Positions 49,691-62,050 are shown, counted from the stretch's first letter. The stretch: 64,000 nt of DNA from Climacium dendroides (GCA_950106755.1 OX467084.1:2108001-2172000), one strand, 5' to 3'. Notes: generated from the letters alone by a model not told the origin. A program made the numbers and translations.

Positions 49691-49905
49691 CTCCAAGCAA
49701 ATGATGTAAAATAGACTATGTGTATTTGTGTACTTCTCGGGTGTGAAGACAAAAGAAGAACCTATGTATGGAAGTCTCTTCTACTCTTAGGTTGTAGCAA
49801 ACATATTGGGTGTTGATGTCAAGAGCCTTTTGTGCCTGCCAAGTGTTGACAATGACAGCATTATGCCAAATTGACCAAGTAAAAGCAACTTCTTTCTATG
49901 GTGTT
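49690..49905 (-). pseudogene. Reverse-transcriptase zinc-binding (zf-RVT) remnant of a non-LTR element
   Basis: Minus-strand translation contains EVAFTWSIWHNAVIVNTWQ followed by VCYNLRVEETSIHRFFFCLH, matching the pattern W-x-I-W-H-N-A ... C-x(n)-E-E-T-x-x-H-x-F-x-x-C of the zf-RVT domain found after reverse transcriptase in plant LINEs and related genes. An in-frame stop lies just upstream and no intact RT core was found; the frames at 50003-50209 and 50347-50568 may be decayed parts of the same insertion. Confidence 0.45.
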
Positions 49906-50990
49906 GTTTTGTATCATACCATTTGCCATTCAAGATTAAAGGATTGGGAGAGGTGGCTAGACCATTTGGAAGGGATTAGTTTCTTCAATTGATTGTATTG
50001 TATTAGTAGCTTTTGACTTGTGTGTGTGGAATAGTCCAAAAGGGGAGTGCCATTACCCTAATGCCAACAAGCTGGAGCAAAAAGAAGGTTTTGAATGATG
50101 CCAACATAGCTAAGGTAGAAGCACAGCTATTTCCTTTTTTAATTGTAACCACTTGTATTTGATATACATAACCAATGTAAAATAAATCGCCCTCTATGGC
50201 TAAGAGCATCGTAATCTGTCTAGATGTGATTTTACTATTAAGCTTGCCATGGAATAAAAGAGTTTGAGGTTAGAATTGGAGCCATGGTATAATAGAATTG
50301 AGTTTGAGGTTCTTGCTTTCCAAAAAATGACTGGAAGGGTATCTTCTCAAAAAATGAAGAGGCCGATCCAATTGCAATGTTGGAATTGATCTTCATAATT
50401 GGCTAACATTGATCTCCAATGTTGGAGGAATTGAGATGTTAAATGAAACCAATGATGGCACTCCAATTCCATTAGTGGAAAAGTAGACATTAAGAGAATT
50501 TTTTTTGGTAAGAAGATCCCACAAGTTCTTATCATGTGCAATGTTATATTGAAAGACATTTGTCTCATAAAATCATGGAGATTGTGGCTGCAATCAAGAA
50601 TGACTTAAAACAAAAGTAGATGTTGTGTAAATCTTCAATCTAAAACGTTGAATTGTCTATACCATCGTGGAATTGCTTCATGTTGGCCTACCCTATTTTG
50701 GCTCTAGTTGGTTCATAGGTCAAGGTAAAAATAAGAAACCACAGGATACAAGATGGGTAGAATCAACAACATACTATGAGATATTGTTAATGAAAATGAC
50801 TCTTAAATTTTCAAACTCATAGTCTATTGGTCATCAATCCAATCTCACTAGAAGAATAGAGTAAGTCTCAATCATGTAGGCAAAGAACTATACTTTGTCA
50901 CTGTTCACGACACACTAAATGAGGCTAAGCAATGGTTTAATCCATATCACCTACAACAATAAAAATTACAATGAAAAAAAGTCACAAGCC
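49906..50990. other. Probable decayed retroelement flank and spacer
   Basis: Minus-strand open frames (50003-50209 and 50347-50568) lie upstream of the zf-RVT-like remnant in the right order for a decayed retroelement, but no catalytic motif (such as YADD) was found. Confidence 0.3.
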
Positions 50991-51690
50991 ACAATACATA
51001 ACACTTAAGTCTTCAATATCTCTTCCAATTCCAACTCCAAGTTTTCCAACTCTAGCTTTCCAACTCCAAATTCAACTCCTTAGTCAAACTTTGATCTTGT
51101 GTCATTGCTTCTTTAGAAGTTCAAATGAAATGAGTGATATTTTTTGAAAAGTTAGCACAATTTTCTATTTTTTTCATCAAATTTCAACTCATTTTAACAC
51201 TCTATTCAACTTTAATGGCCTTTCAAAGTTCCATTCTTTAAAATCAAAGGCAGCACATCCTTCTTCACTTCAACATACACAATCCACTAATATAAACTCC
51301 AAATAAGACTAATAATAGCTTCATAGAAAGTTAACAAAATTTCCCACACTTTTTCAAATTTTTATTGCAAATAAAAGACTTGTCTACCTTCTATAGTTGC
51401 CACTTAAATTAGCACAAATCATGAATTTCAACTTTAAATCAAGAAAGTAAAGACTTTTTAGAAACACCACACTATGATGCACAACTCCTTAAATTTTCAT
51501 CACTAAATTCCTCATACAACACGAGATCTCCCTCCTCTAACATTTAGTTCCCATATCTCTCTAAACCCCAAACTTCATACACTACCAAATCCTTGGGGAA
51601 ACTTTCCAAGTCCTTTTCTAGATATCAAAGATCACATGGACTAAACCGTACCCCTCTTTTATATGTTTAGGCCTTAAAACTTTAGCCAAA
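50990..51690 (-). repeat. C/T-rich, LTR-like segment
   Basis: The plus strand is pyrimidine-rich with CTTCAATATCTCTTCC and CTCCCTCCTCTAAC tracts, like the segments at 22540-23330 and 36040-36790. The minus strand shows ATATAAAAGAGGGG at about 51653-51666, a TATA-like box. Homology to the other two is loose; the LTR assignment is an inference. Confidence 0.3.
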
Positions 51691-52918
51691 TGGTTCTCTT
51701 TTTATTTTTTTAACTATTTTGCAAAACTCAAACATGAAAGGTAAAATAGTCATTACCTTCCTATTAAGCAATAAAGCCAAATCAACACAAATATTTGTGA
51801 AATTTTAATATGATTAAAATAAATAAATATTAATGAAGACTAAAATGCCAAATAGTAAAAAACTGGTCAATAGAGTCAATAAAACCAATTGACAACCAGA
51901 TTTAGTTTCTAAGTCGCAAATTTGGTCAACTAGTTTGAAACGTAGGTTGTTAATTGACTAGTCCAGGTCACTTTGGACTTAGGATTTTTTTTCCATTTTC
52001 ACGAGTTTTGAGTGTAAATTATATACAAAGAGCCCTAAAAAAAGTGTAGAACCAAAATAAATATGTCACATGCCATTATAGTTTTTGGTCATAAATTAAG
52101 TATTTTTTCTTAAGTATAATTGAATCTTGCATGTAAATAGGTTGGAACCCCATAAATTGTACATAGTATGTAGTTTAAGTAGAAATTGCCCGGATGATCT
52201 AAACTTAAGATATTGGCAATATAGAGTGACTAAATTGGTCCAAGGGAACCATGTGCGAATCCTATAGATGAGTCCTAACCAAAGGTTTCAGTTTCCTTAT
52301 TACATCAACGAGATAGTAGAAACTCCAATTGTTAACATGTAGGTGAAGAAACTCAAATTGGACTAGAAGAGGGTGTCTACAACCTAAATATGGTGATTTG
52401 AGGCAAAAATCATGTCAGAAGTCCAACGATGCAATCACTTCATTAAGATTCCTTTCTATGTGGAAGATTCCTTGTTCACTGAAAATCAAAGGAAGTAGCG
52501 GGATTTTGAATCTTCTTTGTTAAATGTACAAAGTAAGAATGTAATCTTGTACATCTTCTTTGTAATTTCATGAAAGGTTCCACAAAAAGTTTTGGAATTT
52601 TTTGGATTACAAAAAAGTTTTTTCGGGACAGTCAACCACCAAATTTCACAATAGGAAATTTATGGAAATTACCTAGGGTGTAGTAAAATCTCACTAAATA
52701 TTAGACTAGCTTTTTTATACTAATAATAGTCTCCAACAAGTTTCAAAACATCCTGATATCCAAAAGTGCCCAAACTGACAAGATTCTCTAAGTATTGATA
52801 AAATTAAAGATTACGATGCATTTTGGGAGCATAAAAATTGGAATGGGTCAAAGCTGGTTTTTTTCTTACTCACCTACACCTACTTAAGGTCTTAGTCTAG
52901 TTATTTTTTTATAGAAAA
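51691..52918. other. AT-rich spacer
   Basis: No gene or bounded element recognised. Confidence 0.3.
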
Positions 52919-53726
52919 CTAGCGGCACTTGCTATGCTACTCATTCATCATTAGAATTTTATAAGAATTTTTATGTATTAGATAGAATGCAGAACAAAAA
53001 TTGAAATAAATCTTCAAATAAAAATGACTAATATCTTTCTACAATTTTTTTTATAAGTAAGCATATATTGAAATGTACAATAGAAATTTATTGAATGATG
53101 AATGAAACATATGCAATGGTAAATACTATAAAAGATACGCATACATTAGAATGCATTAGAAATTTGACTCCATTGTTACAAAAAATGGCAATCCAAATTG
53201 AAAAATTGAAAAAAAATACTTATAAATCTCAAAAACTTTGTAAACAACTTAATTGTTGTGGAATCCAAAATCGCTTCAATTGAATAAATTTCTCAAAATC
53301 ATTTGGTAGTAGCAATAAAAAATTGAAACCATGAAAGCTCAAAGCTCACAAAAGCACAAAATCATAGAAGTGCAAAGAAGTGTAAAGCCAAGAGAAGCAA
53401 TGGATTTGCTACCTCTATAATATCACCATATTGATCCTCTTTAATATCACCTCAATTGCAACAACTATATTATTTCTATAATATCACCCTTTGTAAAAAA
53501 TGATATTATAGAAGTGATTGCAAACTGCTATTCTATTTCAGTAATATCACATTGTGTGAAAATATGATTTTTATATATGCATGATTGGAAATATTTTTAC
53601 AAAATATTTAAAATAATTATTTTAAAGAGTTATTGAAATCATTATCATGCATTCTATTCAAATATATCAAATTTTTACTAATATGTTATACAATGAATGT
53701 GTAGCATAGCAAGCATGAGCCCCTAG
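52919..53726. mobile_element. TIR element with CTAG ends
   Basis: The left end CTAGCGGCACTTGCTATG and the inverse of the right end (CTAGGGGCTCATGCTTGC) converge on a shared TTGCTATGCTAC-CATTCAT block, giving terminal inverted repeats of about 30 bp over an 808-bp span. Internally ATAATATCAC recurs several times (about 53415-53560). No coding capacity and no clear target duplication. Confidence 0.55.
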
Positions 53727-54029
53727 TATTAATGGTAGCATTTGTGATATTACAGAGGGAGTTATGATTTTAGTAGTATGATGAAATTCTAAAGGTTGAA
53801 TTTTTATCCTTTTGGGCAATTAAGCTAGTTCTAGGATTTGTTGTATTTCTAGCCTAAGAAAAAGGGGAGGGGTTCTTGTAGTCTAGAAATGGTCTTGTAG
53901 TGCAATTTGTTTGTGATTTGAATTTAATTTCTAAAAGTTAAAAAATGGTCCATGTAGAAAGTCAAAATTGGTAATTTGAGATTAAAATCCCAAATGATAA
54001 GATTACCATAAGGAAATGAGAGGAGATGG

Positions 54030-54290
54030 ATGACCTTGGAAGAGTATATAAGGACACTTATTTTCCTCGCAAACCACCCCTTTTAGCAATTTTTGGTTTT
54101 GTAATACGTTGATTCATTTAGTTAAACTTTTTTGTTCATTTTGAAACCAAAGTTGCAAAATGTGTGTTTTTGGAGCATTTCAAGTTCCATTGTTGTTGTT
54201 TTTCAAGTTCTTTTTGAAGGACATTGGGGGCCCTTCAACATTTGCTTGCATATCCACTTGTTTGCATATTTGTCACTAACTTGTTCCAAT
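54030..54290 (+). repeat. LTR-like promoter/leader segment, copy B
   Basis: GTATATAAGG (about 54043) is followed by CAAACCACCCC, then TTGTTGTTTTTCAAGTTC and GAAGGACATTGGGGGCCC. Homologous to 37255-37540, with the TATA box better preserved here. Confidence 0.4.
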
Positions 54291-55960
54291 TTTTGTTGAG
54301 TATTGTTGTACTAATCCTAGAAATATCCCTCACCGAGGTGAGCAACGGCTAATTTGAGATTTTTGGATCAGGGTCCAAAAATTGGAGAAGTTCGAACTAG
54401 AGCCAAAGCAAGCCAAAGCAGCCAAAGCAACTAGAATGAAGCTAGAGTCAACAAGCATACCAAATGAATTACCAACTTAGTTACCAATTGAATTTAGAAA
54501 TAGTTCAAGTTCAAGCCCTTGTGATCCACATGTCCATCCGCATCCAAAACGTCTTTAGGCTTGGTTTCCACTTGGCTTTTGGTGCAAATTTAAGTTCTAA
54601 AATTTGTACGATCAAGCTTTAAACATGGATTAAGCATGGATCAAACTAAAGAATGGAAGTAGGAGTAGTCTAGAAAAGGGTGAAGGGAGAGAAAATTAGA
54701 ATATAGACTTCAAGTAGCCAAACCTTTCATTATCACAAACCAACCTTAGAAGGAAAATAGAGGCTAAAAAATAAGAAGAGAAACTTAGATAAGCAAATTG
54801 ATAAAATTTCTTACACTCAAATTGCAATTGATAGAATGAAAATATAGTTTAGAAGTTGAAGAGACATTTAGGAGTTGATGAGTTGATAGGATGAAGCGGA
54901 AATCTTAGGGAAGTGATTTAGTTGAAGTGATTTAGAGAAATGAATAATAATTGACTTGGAGGATTTCAAAGGTAAATTATTGTTTGGAAATTTGAAGCAA
55001 TCATTTAGTTGTCTAAAAGTCGATCTTTGAAATCCAAATAATTGAGGTAGGATAGTATGGAAGTAAAAGAGGAGTAGAGAAGGAAAAGAAATTGGAATTT
55101 AAAAGAGTTTGAAACTTGTATTAAATCCATATTTTCAAGTGGTGAGCAAAATTATAAGAAGAAATCAACCATGGCAAATGACAGAGAGCTTGAGGGGATA
55201 TTCACCCACCTCATAGATGAGGCCAATTCCAAGGTGAGTTACTCATTTCTCCAATTTCTATTCAAATTCTTGAATTAGTCATTTTTACACTTAACCGAAC
55301 TATAAGTACAAGTCAGAATGCCAAGACTATATGTTTTCCAAAGTTTAGATAGAAAATCTTGTAGATCTTTGTTGAAGGTTTCCAAAAGCGAATAACACTT
55401 AGAAATTGGAGCTAAATTGAAAAAAATACTAGTGGATGAAGTTTGAGAGTCATAGTAGATGAAACTTAGTCAATTTCATCAAAAAAACAAGAATAGAAAC
55501 TTAGATAAATTTCAAAAACTAAAGGTCAAAAGTGAAATTGGAAGTTATTTTTGAATTGTGGATTGGTAGAAAGCTACGGATGAAGTTTGAAGTACCGATT
55601 AGCCATCAAACTTCATCCACTTATAACTTTCACCAATGTATAGGAAGAACCAACAGCTAGTATAAGATGAGTTGATCAAAATTGTAACTTGACCGGTTGA
55701 CATTCAAATCATGAGGTAGTAAAACTATTTTAAATAAAAAGAAAGCAGAAATTAACCAAACAATAAAAAACTAGGTAGGAAATTAGCTCCACTTCTTTAT
55801 AAGAAGACACAAATTCACTGTTTGGAAGTAAGGAAAACCAGATATTGGAAGATCTCCCGAGGATATGTTCGGATTTCAATTGAAGCACCCCCAAATAGAC
55901 GGTTATCAATAGTAGGATCAATTTACAACATTGAGATTAGGATTAGCTACCAACGGCTAC
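54291..55960. other. Spacer, no gene recognised
   Basis: Purine-rich on the plus strand, with repeated GGATGAAGTTTGA-type words around 55430-55620 that recur at about 60180-60360 on the other side of the hAT remnant. No coding domain. Confidence 0.3.
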
Positions 55961-55974
55961 GTTCCCTACCTCCA

Positions 55975-56280
55975 TGAATTCCCACCTACTCTCTGCTCCC
56001 GCCCCAGCTCTCGCTTGCTGCTCCTACTTCTTCCGCTCTTCCCGCTCTCGCTTGCTGCTCCTACTTCTCCTGCTCTTCCCGCTCTCGCTCTTGTTGCTCT
56101 CATTCTTGTTTTGGCTCCTGCTTACTTCTCCGCCACTCACCTCTCTGCCGCTCACCTCACCTCTCCACCACTCATCTCTCTGTTGCTCACCTCTTCGTTC
56201 CTCCTCTCTTGCCTTCTGCCCTTGCTCTAGTGCTCTCTTGCCTCTCCACCCCTATTCTCCTGCCTCTTCGTTCCTATTGT
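55975..56280. repeat. Pyrimidine-rich tandem repeat
   Basis: A unit of about 36 bp containing GCTCTCGCTTGCTGCTCC and TACTTCT is repeated, grading into CTCACCTCTC repeats. The overlapping open frames at 55931-56282 translate into Leu/Ser/Pro low-complexity sequence and are not supported as genes. Confidence 0.7.
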
Positions 56281-56289
56281 GAAGACACA

Positions 56290-57127
56290 CTGCTTTCCAC
56301 TCACGCATTTCTGTGTGAAGATATCTAATTGTTGTTGACTTACTGATCAAAAGGTGGCTAGTTCTTGAAGATCAAAATAGTTAACAAGAAGCTCTTTTCA
56401 TTCAAGCTCTTTAAAGGTAAGCTCATCAAAACTATTTCAATCATCAAGCTTCCTTTGCCACTGCTATTAAATCTCACATTCATATATGTAATCACTGTAT
56501 TGTTCATGATAATGAGAATTTAAAATCAATAGCTTTTGAGATTGTATTGGCAGTTTTTATGTATGTTTTTCTAGTTTGTTGTTTAGAGTAAGAGATGTCA
56601 TGTTTGTAGTATTCTTGAGATGAACCTTTTCTTTTGAAGTTCTCATGAGAGTTTTTTTGCTTGTAGTTTTCACCTCTTTTGATCTCAAACCTTGCTAGAT
56701 GCTCTTGCTCTTTGCCTCCCAACTCACGTTCCTACTCACAAAAAGATCCTCTCACTACAAAAGTAAGTTCAATCAACTGAATAGCTTTCTATTGATGGAC
56801 TCTATGTTTTTCTATTATAAATTCTATTATGTTATAGAAAGTTAGTTTATTTTTTAGTAGAACTTGTACAATGAAAATGCTTACTAAGATGTGCATTGGT
56901 AAATTTTGCGGGAAATTCACTAATGAGAGATTGTGTGGTGATCTCATAAGGTGAATTTAGAGATTTGATTCAATGGTTTTCTACTTCCCTTTATATTGAT
57001 TGTGAAGCAACTTCTGGGATTTTCTCCTTCCCTTCATACTTGGTGTGGAGTAACTTTCGTGTATTTTCAGGGACATGCTCTTTTTCTTCACTCTTACTTG
57101 TATAGTTATTTAAATCTTTGTCTTTAG

Positions 57128-57130
<3 letters not shown>
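56290..57130. other. Upstream flank of the hAT remnant
   Basis: No gene recognised. It may be the former 5' untranslated part of the hAT transposase, but no terminal inverted repeat was found. Confidence 0.3.

Positions 57131-57194
<64 letters not shown>
57131..57194. repeat. (TA)32 microsatellite
   Basis: Perfect TA dinucleotide run of 64 bp immediately upstream of the hAT transposase remnant. Confidence 0.97.
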
Positions 57195-57197
<3 letters not shown>

Positions 57198-57255
57198 ATT
57201 TAATTTAATTTGTTCAACATTTTAAAAGGATTTTTAAACAATTTGTAATCTAATC

Positions 57256-59489
57256 ATGGCTAAGTGTCAAAGGATCATCAAAAATATGTTGCTATCCAAT
57301 CAAAAAGAAAATGATTTGGCCTCAATTGGAGCATCACAATCTACTACTTCATCTAATAACAATAAAACTTAAATTCTATTGAGTTAGCATCAAAATTATA
57401 GAAAGATGTATGGTATACACAATTTGATTGGATTGAATTTGACACCTCACTAGGTAAGGTTTTTTATAAGACATGTAGAGAAAAAGGTGGAAAATCTATT
57501 TTGCAAGACAAGTCTCAATAAACATAAAAGTCTCAGTTTTTCAAGATCATGCAAGGTCTAATGAACATAAGAGGTTAACTTGGGCCATCCAATTTGGTCA
57601 AAAAATCATGGAGAAGGTCATCATAGAATTCAATAAAACATGTGATGATGTTATCCTTGCTCTTTTCAAGGCAACTTACTTCATTGGTAAGGAGACATTA
57701 TCTTTTTGTAAGTTCCCTAGTTTGTGTAAATTACTTGTGTCTTTAAATGCATGCATCACTAAAGAGTTGTATCATGATGAAAAATCATGCTCTGACCTAA
57801 TTTTTTTAATGTCAAGTGTGATTCAAAAAATAATAATTGATTGAATTAAAGACTCTAAAACCTTTGGCATTATGATAGATGAATCAACAGATATATCTGT
57901 CACAGGTCATATGGTTATTTTTGCAACTTTTATAGAAGGGGGAATGCCTATATGTGTGTTTTTAGGCTTGATAGAATGTGTATGTGGATAAAAAAATACT
58001 ACTTTCATATATGATACTCTAATATCTACTTTGAAGGATTGGAGATTGAATTTCAACAAATTTTTAGGCTTTGGATCAGATGAAGCATCTGTAATGGTGG
58101 GATCCAAATTTGGAGTTGCAACACAGCTGAAAAACAAGGTAAATCCTCATCTAATTACTATACATTGTGTTGCTCATAGAACAAATTTGGCCTTTTAAAG
58201 GTAGCTAAAGGAAATGGTTGTTCTTTGTTGGCTAATGAAGTAGATAACCTTATTAATTCAGTGGTTGTACATTTTAAGAAATTTACAAAAAGAAAGTCCT
58301 TTTTGTAAACTTTACAAAAGAATTATTTGATTCTTAAAAAACTCTTAAAAGATTTCATAAAATTTAGTGGTTGTGTAGGTGGCAAGCAATTTTAGCTCTT
58401 TGTGATAGTTTGGAAAGTGTTTTGGTATATTTTTGTGACATACTACCATCAAAAGATGATGGTACTAGCTCAGTCTTGTTCAATAAGTTGAGACCTTTCA
58501 AAATTATTTATGTTTTACACTTTTTGGTTGATATTTTGCATAATTTATCTCTTCTTAGTAAAAAATTTCAACACAAATTTGTTGATGTCTCTTGTATTGG
58601 GTCTTTAATTAAAACTTAAATTGCACAAATTCAAATGTTATTTGTTGATGATTCTACTAATTTGAATGTTGCCACCTTTAATGAGAGTATTGGTTATCAT
58701 GTTCTTCCAAATTTTGGTCCATTTGGAGGTTATATGAGAAGATTGCAATCTGAAATTCATGGTTCTATGTATCATGGTGTAGAAGTGATTAGGGATAGGA
58801 TATGGACAAATTTAGAATCTGCCCTTGCCTTTCAAAAAATTATGTTCAAAATGTTTGTATTACTTTAGAGAGTCATTTTGTAGATAATGGAATTATAGGT
58901 GCTTTTAAAATTTTGAATCCTTCTAACATGCCTACTAGGCAAGTAGGTTTAGCTAGTTGGGGCATTTTAGAGTTGGATGTATTGTGTGGTCATTGTGGAC
59001 AGGATTTAGAGCTTCATAGGAAGAAATTTGAAGCTCTAATTAATCCCTCAATGGCAAAGAGGGAATTTTTGCTTTTAAACTTCAAGCAACCACTAAATGG
59101 TTGAACAAGGATTTTAGTGACTTATGGAGTCATTTTTCTTGGAGCCCTTCACTTCAACTTAAGTATCCTAACCTATTTATTCTTGTTGAAATTGCTAGAA
59201 TTCAATGTGTTAGTACTGCCACATGTGAAAGGGTTTTTCTGTCCAAAATTCTATCAAGTCTAAGGTAAGGAATCATTTGAAAACTAAACATCTTGAAAGT
59301 ATCATGTATGTTGCTTTAGAAGGTCTAGATAGTGATAGTGCTAATGCAATTTTACTTGAGGCCATTGTTTTGTGGAAAAATTCTCGAAAATTTTGGCACT
59401 TGTATTCAAGACCAGAATTGTATCTTGTTGGTATAAGTGAAGGTGAGGCACTACAAGGTAACATTGATATTGGTTACTTTCAATTTTGA
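57256..59489 (+). pseudogene. hAT-superfamily transposase (ZNF862/KIAA1586-like), degenerate
   Basis: The reading is broken by several stops and frameshifts but keeps family landmarks in order: a TTF-type zinc-finger-like stretch (FDWIEFDTSLGKVFYKTC, about 57420-57480); the first catalytic Asp in GIMIDESTDIS (about 57867-57900); the second in FGSDEASVMVGSKFG followed by HLITIHCVAHRTNLAF (about 58070-58200); and the C-terminal hATC dimerisation region (YPNLFILVEIARIQ, VSTATCERVF and LKTKHLESIMYVALEGL, about 59165-59330). Stops occur for example near 57372, 57842, 57990 and 58618. Frame changes are evident near 58865, 59100 and 59250. Terminal inverted repeats and an 8-bp duplication were not found. 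It cannot encode an active transposase as it stands. Confidence 0.88.
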
Positions 59490-61283
59490 TTATTATAATG
59501 CATATAGTAGATAGGAGCCCTTCAAAAATATAAAGCCCCATTTTTTCTAAGAATGTGAGCTTTGTATTTTAGTAAGGCTAAGTCTTTGGTCCTCAACTAG
59601 TTGAGGAGTTTCCAAGTTCAACTTCTGCCAAAAATATTTTGATAAGATTTGTGCATGTACATGTATAAATTTTGGTACAAAATTTTTTTAGGTATTGGCT
59701 GGTTTAAGTTCGTTATAAAAGAAAATTTAGCCGATTCATTGGCTATACAAAAAAAAAGTAGATGATTCATGTATAAGATGAGAGGAATATTAGCCAGTTC
59801 AAATTTACTACAAAAAAAAATGATTGCTGTCATTAGATGGAAGAAGACAAGAACTGAACAAAATCAAGACTTGGCTGGACCTACTCTTTACTAGCCAGCT
59901 TTTGACCTAAATTTTCAAAATATTTTCCGGACGTTGACTTTCACTAGGGAAGTCCAAACTTAAAGTTCTTTAACAATCTATATAGGAAAAACTAAGATCT
60001 ACAAGGAATCAAACTCAAAAGTTTAAAAATAATAAATTGATAGTAGAAGTTCTACACCTTAGGAATGAAGTAGGAAGTAGATTAGAACGTCTTGAAGACA
60101 ACCAAGTAAAGAATTAGAGGTAGCATGAGATAAGGGAAGCTTAGGGGAATTCAAAACTACTTCAAACTTGAGAAAACACCTAAAACTTCAATAGTTGTAA
60201 GAGGATGAAGTTTGGGACAAGAAATGGATGAAGTCACTTGGAAATTGTCCAATCAAGTCTTAACTTAAAACAAGAATAGAAGTTAAAAGCATAAGGCTAG
60301 GATCCAAATTTTGCAAATATTTGAAATAGGGAAGGTATCCAAAGGGGTGGATGAAGTTTAGATAGCCTCTTAAGGGCTCAAACTTAATCCGGTCATAACT
60401 TCTTGTAGGAATCTCCAAATCTTACAAGTTTTATGTTTTCAGAAATGGCGTGAGCTGAATTAAAACTTAAGTAGGTCAAAATTAGACTATAGATACTTTT
60501 ATTAGAAAATCACAGCCACTTTAAGACTTCGTGTTGTTTAGAACTAACCTTTGCAATTAGAGTAATTTTTAATGATTTCTTTTTCAGGAACTTAGAAAAA
60601 GATCCATTGCTTGGAAGGCACAATGGACTAACATTAAGCACTCATTAGAATTAAAAATCAAATTACAAGAACTTGATTGTGCTCATGAATTTACCAAAGG
60701 TGGGTAAATGAATGCTCACATGTACCCTTGAACTGTATTGTGACATGATGCAAGGTACCTCAAAATTGTTAACAAGCTCCTGCATTGATTTCTAAACCAT
60801 GAATCTCACCACAACCTCACCTTTTTCCTTGTTCACTTGGTTATTTGACTTTTTACTTACCATCCGCTTATTTAAATCCAAATCAAATCTTACAAATATA
60901 TATTTTACATGATGTAACATTTTGCAGCACGATAATGAGTTGCTACAACCAACTCTCCAACTCTATGAATCAAGAAAGTGAAATTACTACCTATGTACCT
61001 CATGGACCACTAGTTTAGAAGACTTCATCTGCATTAGTAGGTGGTAAAGCTTCGATGTGTTTAATTAGGCATTGCTAGGTAGATAAGATTCTATTTTATC
61101 AACCATGTTGAGGATGGAACTAATAGCCACCCTTGGGATGTTTTCATTTTGTCAATTTTGTGCGTCAAAGAGCACCCACCTTGAGAAGGGGGGACGTGAG
61201 AGACTTCAAGGTCCAATAATTTAAACCTACTTGCTAGTTTGGATGAACAAAAATCATTCCATGAGTTCTTGTGTTGTTGGCCT
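59490..61283. other. AT-rich spacer right of the hAT remnant
   Basis: No gene recognised. GGATGAAGTTT-type words at about 60180-60360 echo those at 55430-55620. The minus-strand frame 61091-61318 has no known domain. Confidence 0.3.
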
Positions 61284-62050
61284 AAGGTAGAAACACCCAA
61301 AATCGTTACTTTAAACAATTCAGCATAGTTAGAGGCATATTTTTTCTAAAAATAATATTTTTGTAGTATATGCAAGTAAAAACTATGAATATTAAAAAAA
61401 TAGATTTTTCAAACATTGTATGTAATTTTTATGATTTTTCAAAGTGTTGGTTGCCTAGGCCACTGGAACTGTCCTATAGATGCACCCAAAACTGAACTAT
61501 GCAAAAATCAGTTGTCAACAAATGAGAGTTCGGTAAGGTAGAAACATCCAATTCCGTCCCTGTACCTAATCCTTGTTTGATAGAGTGCCCTTAAATTGTC
61601 CCTATAGTTCCATTAATGTGTTTTACACATGTTTAACTTTGATTTGCTGACGCACTTGAAGGACACATACCGAATACTGATTTGTTGACAGCTAATTTTT
61701 GTGCAATTCAATTTTGGGTGCATTTATGGAAGAGTTCTAGTGGTCTAAGTAGTCAACATTTTTAAAAATCATAAACATTACATATCACATTGGAAAATTT
61801 TAATTTTGTTTTTAATATTTGTGATTTTTTCTTGCTAATACTACAAAAATATTAGTTTTAAGAAAATAGGCCTCTAACTATGCTGAATTCCTTATTTTGA
61901 TGGTTTTGGGTGCCTTCACCTTATGTGTCATTCAAGTGCGTCAGCAAATCAAAGTTAAACATGTGTAAGATACATTGATGGAACTATGGGGACACTTTAA
62001 GGGCACTCTATGGAACAAGGATCAGGTGTAGGGATGGAATTGGATGTTTT
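61284..62050. mobile_element. Nested inverted-repeat structure (foldback element plus inverse internal copy)
   Basis: Segments B (61541-61668) and B' (61923-62050) are long terminal inverted repeats of about 128 bp, from GAAACATCCAATTCCG to its inverse CGGAATTGGATG-like end, enclosing a spacer A' (61669-61922). Immediately left, A (61284-61534) is an inverse copy of that spacer; both carry AATTCAGCATAGTTAGAGGC, TTTTTGTAGTAT and GTTGTCAACAAAT-type blocks. The order is therefore A-B-A'-B', with A' and B' inverse to A and B. Non-coding, and not assignable to a superfamily. Confidence 0.75.

Noticed and set aside
55931..56282. Leu-rich proteins resembling signal or membrane segments
   Set aside because: Low-complexity translations of a pyrimidine-rich tandem repeat, open in more than one frame.
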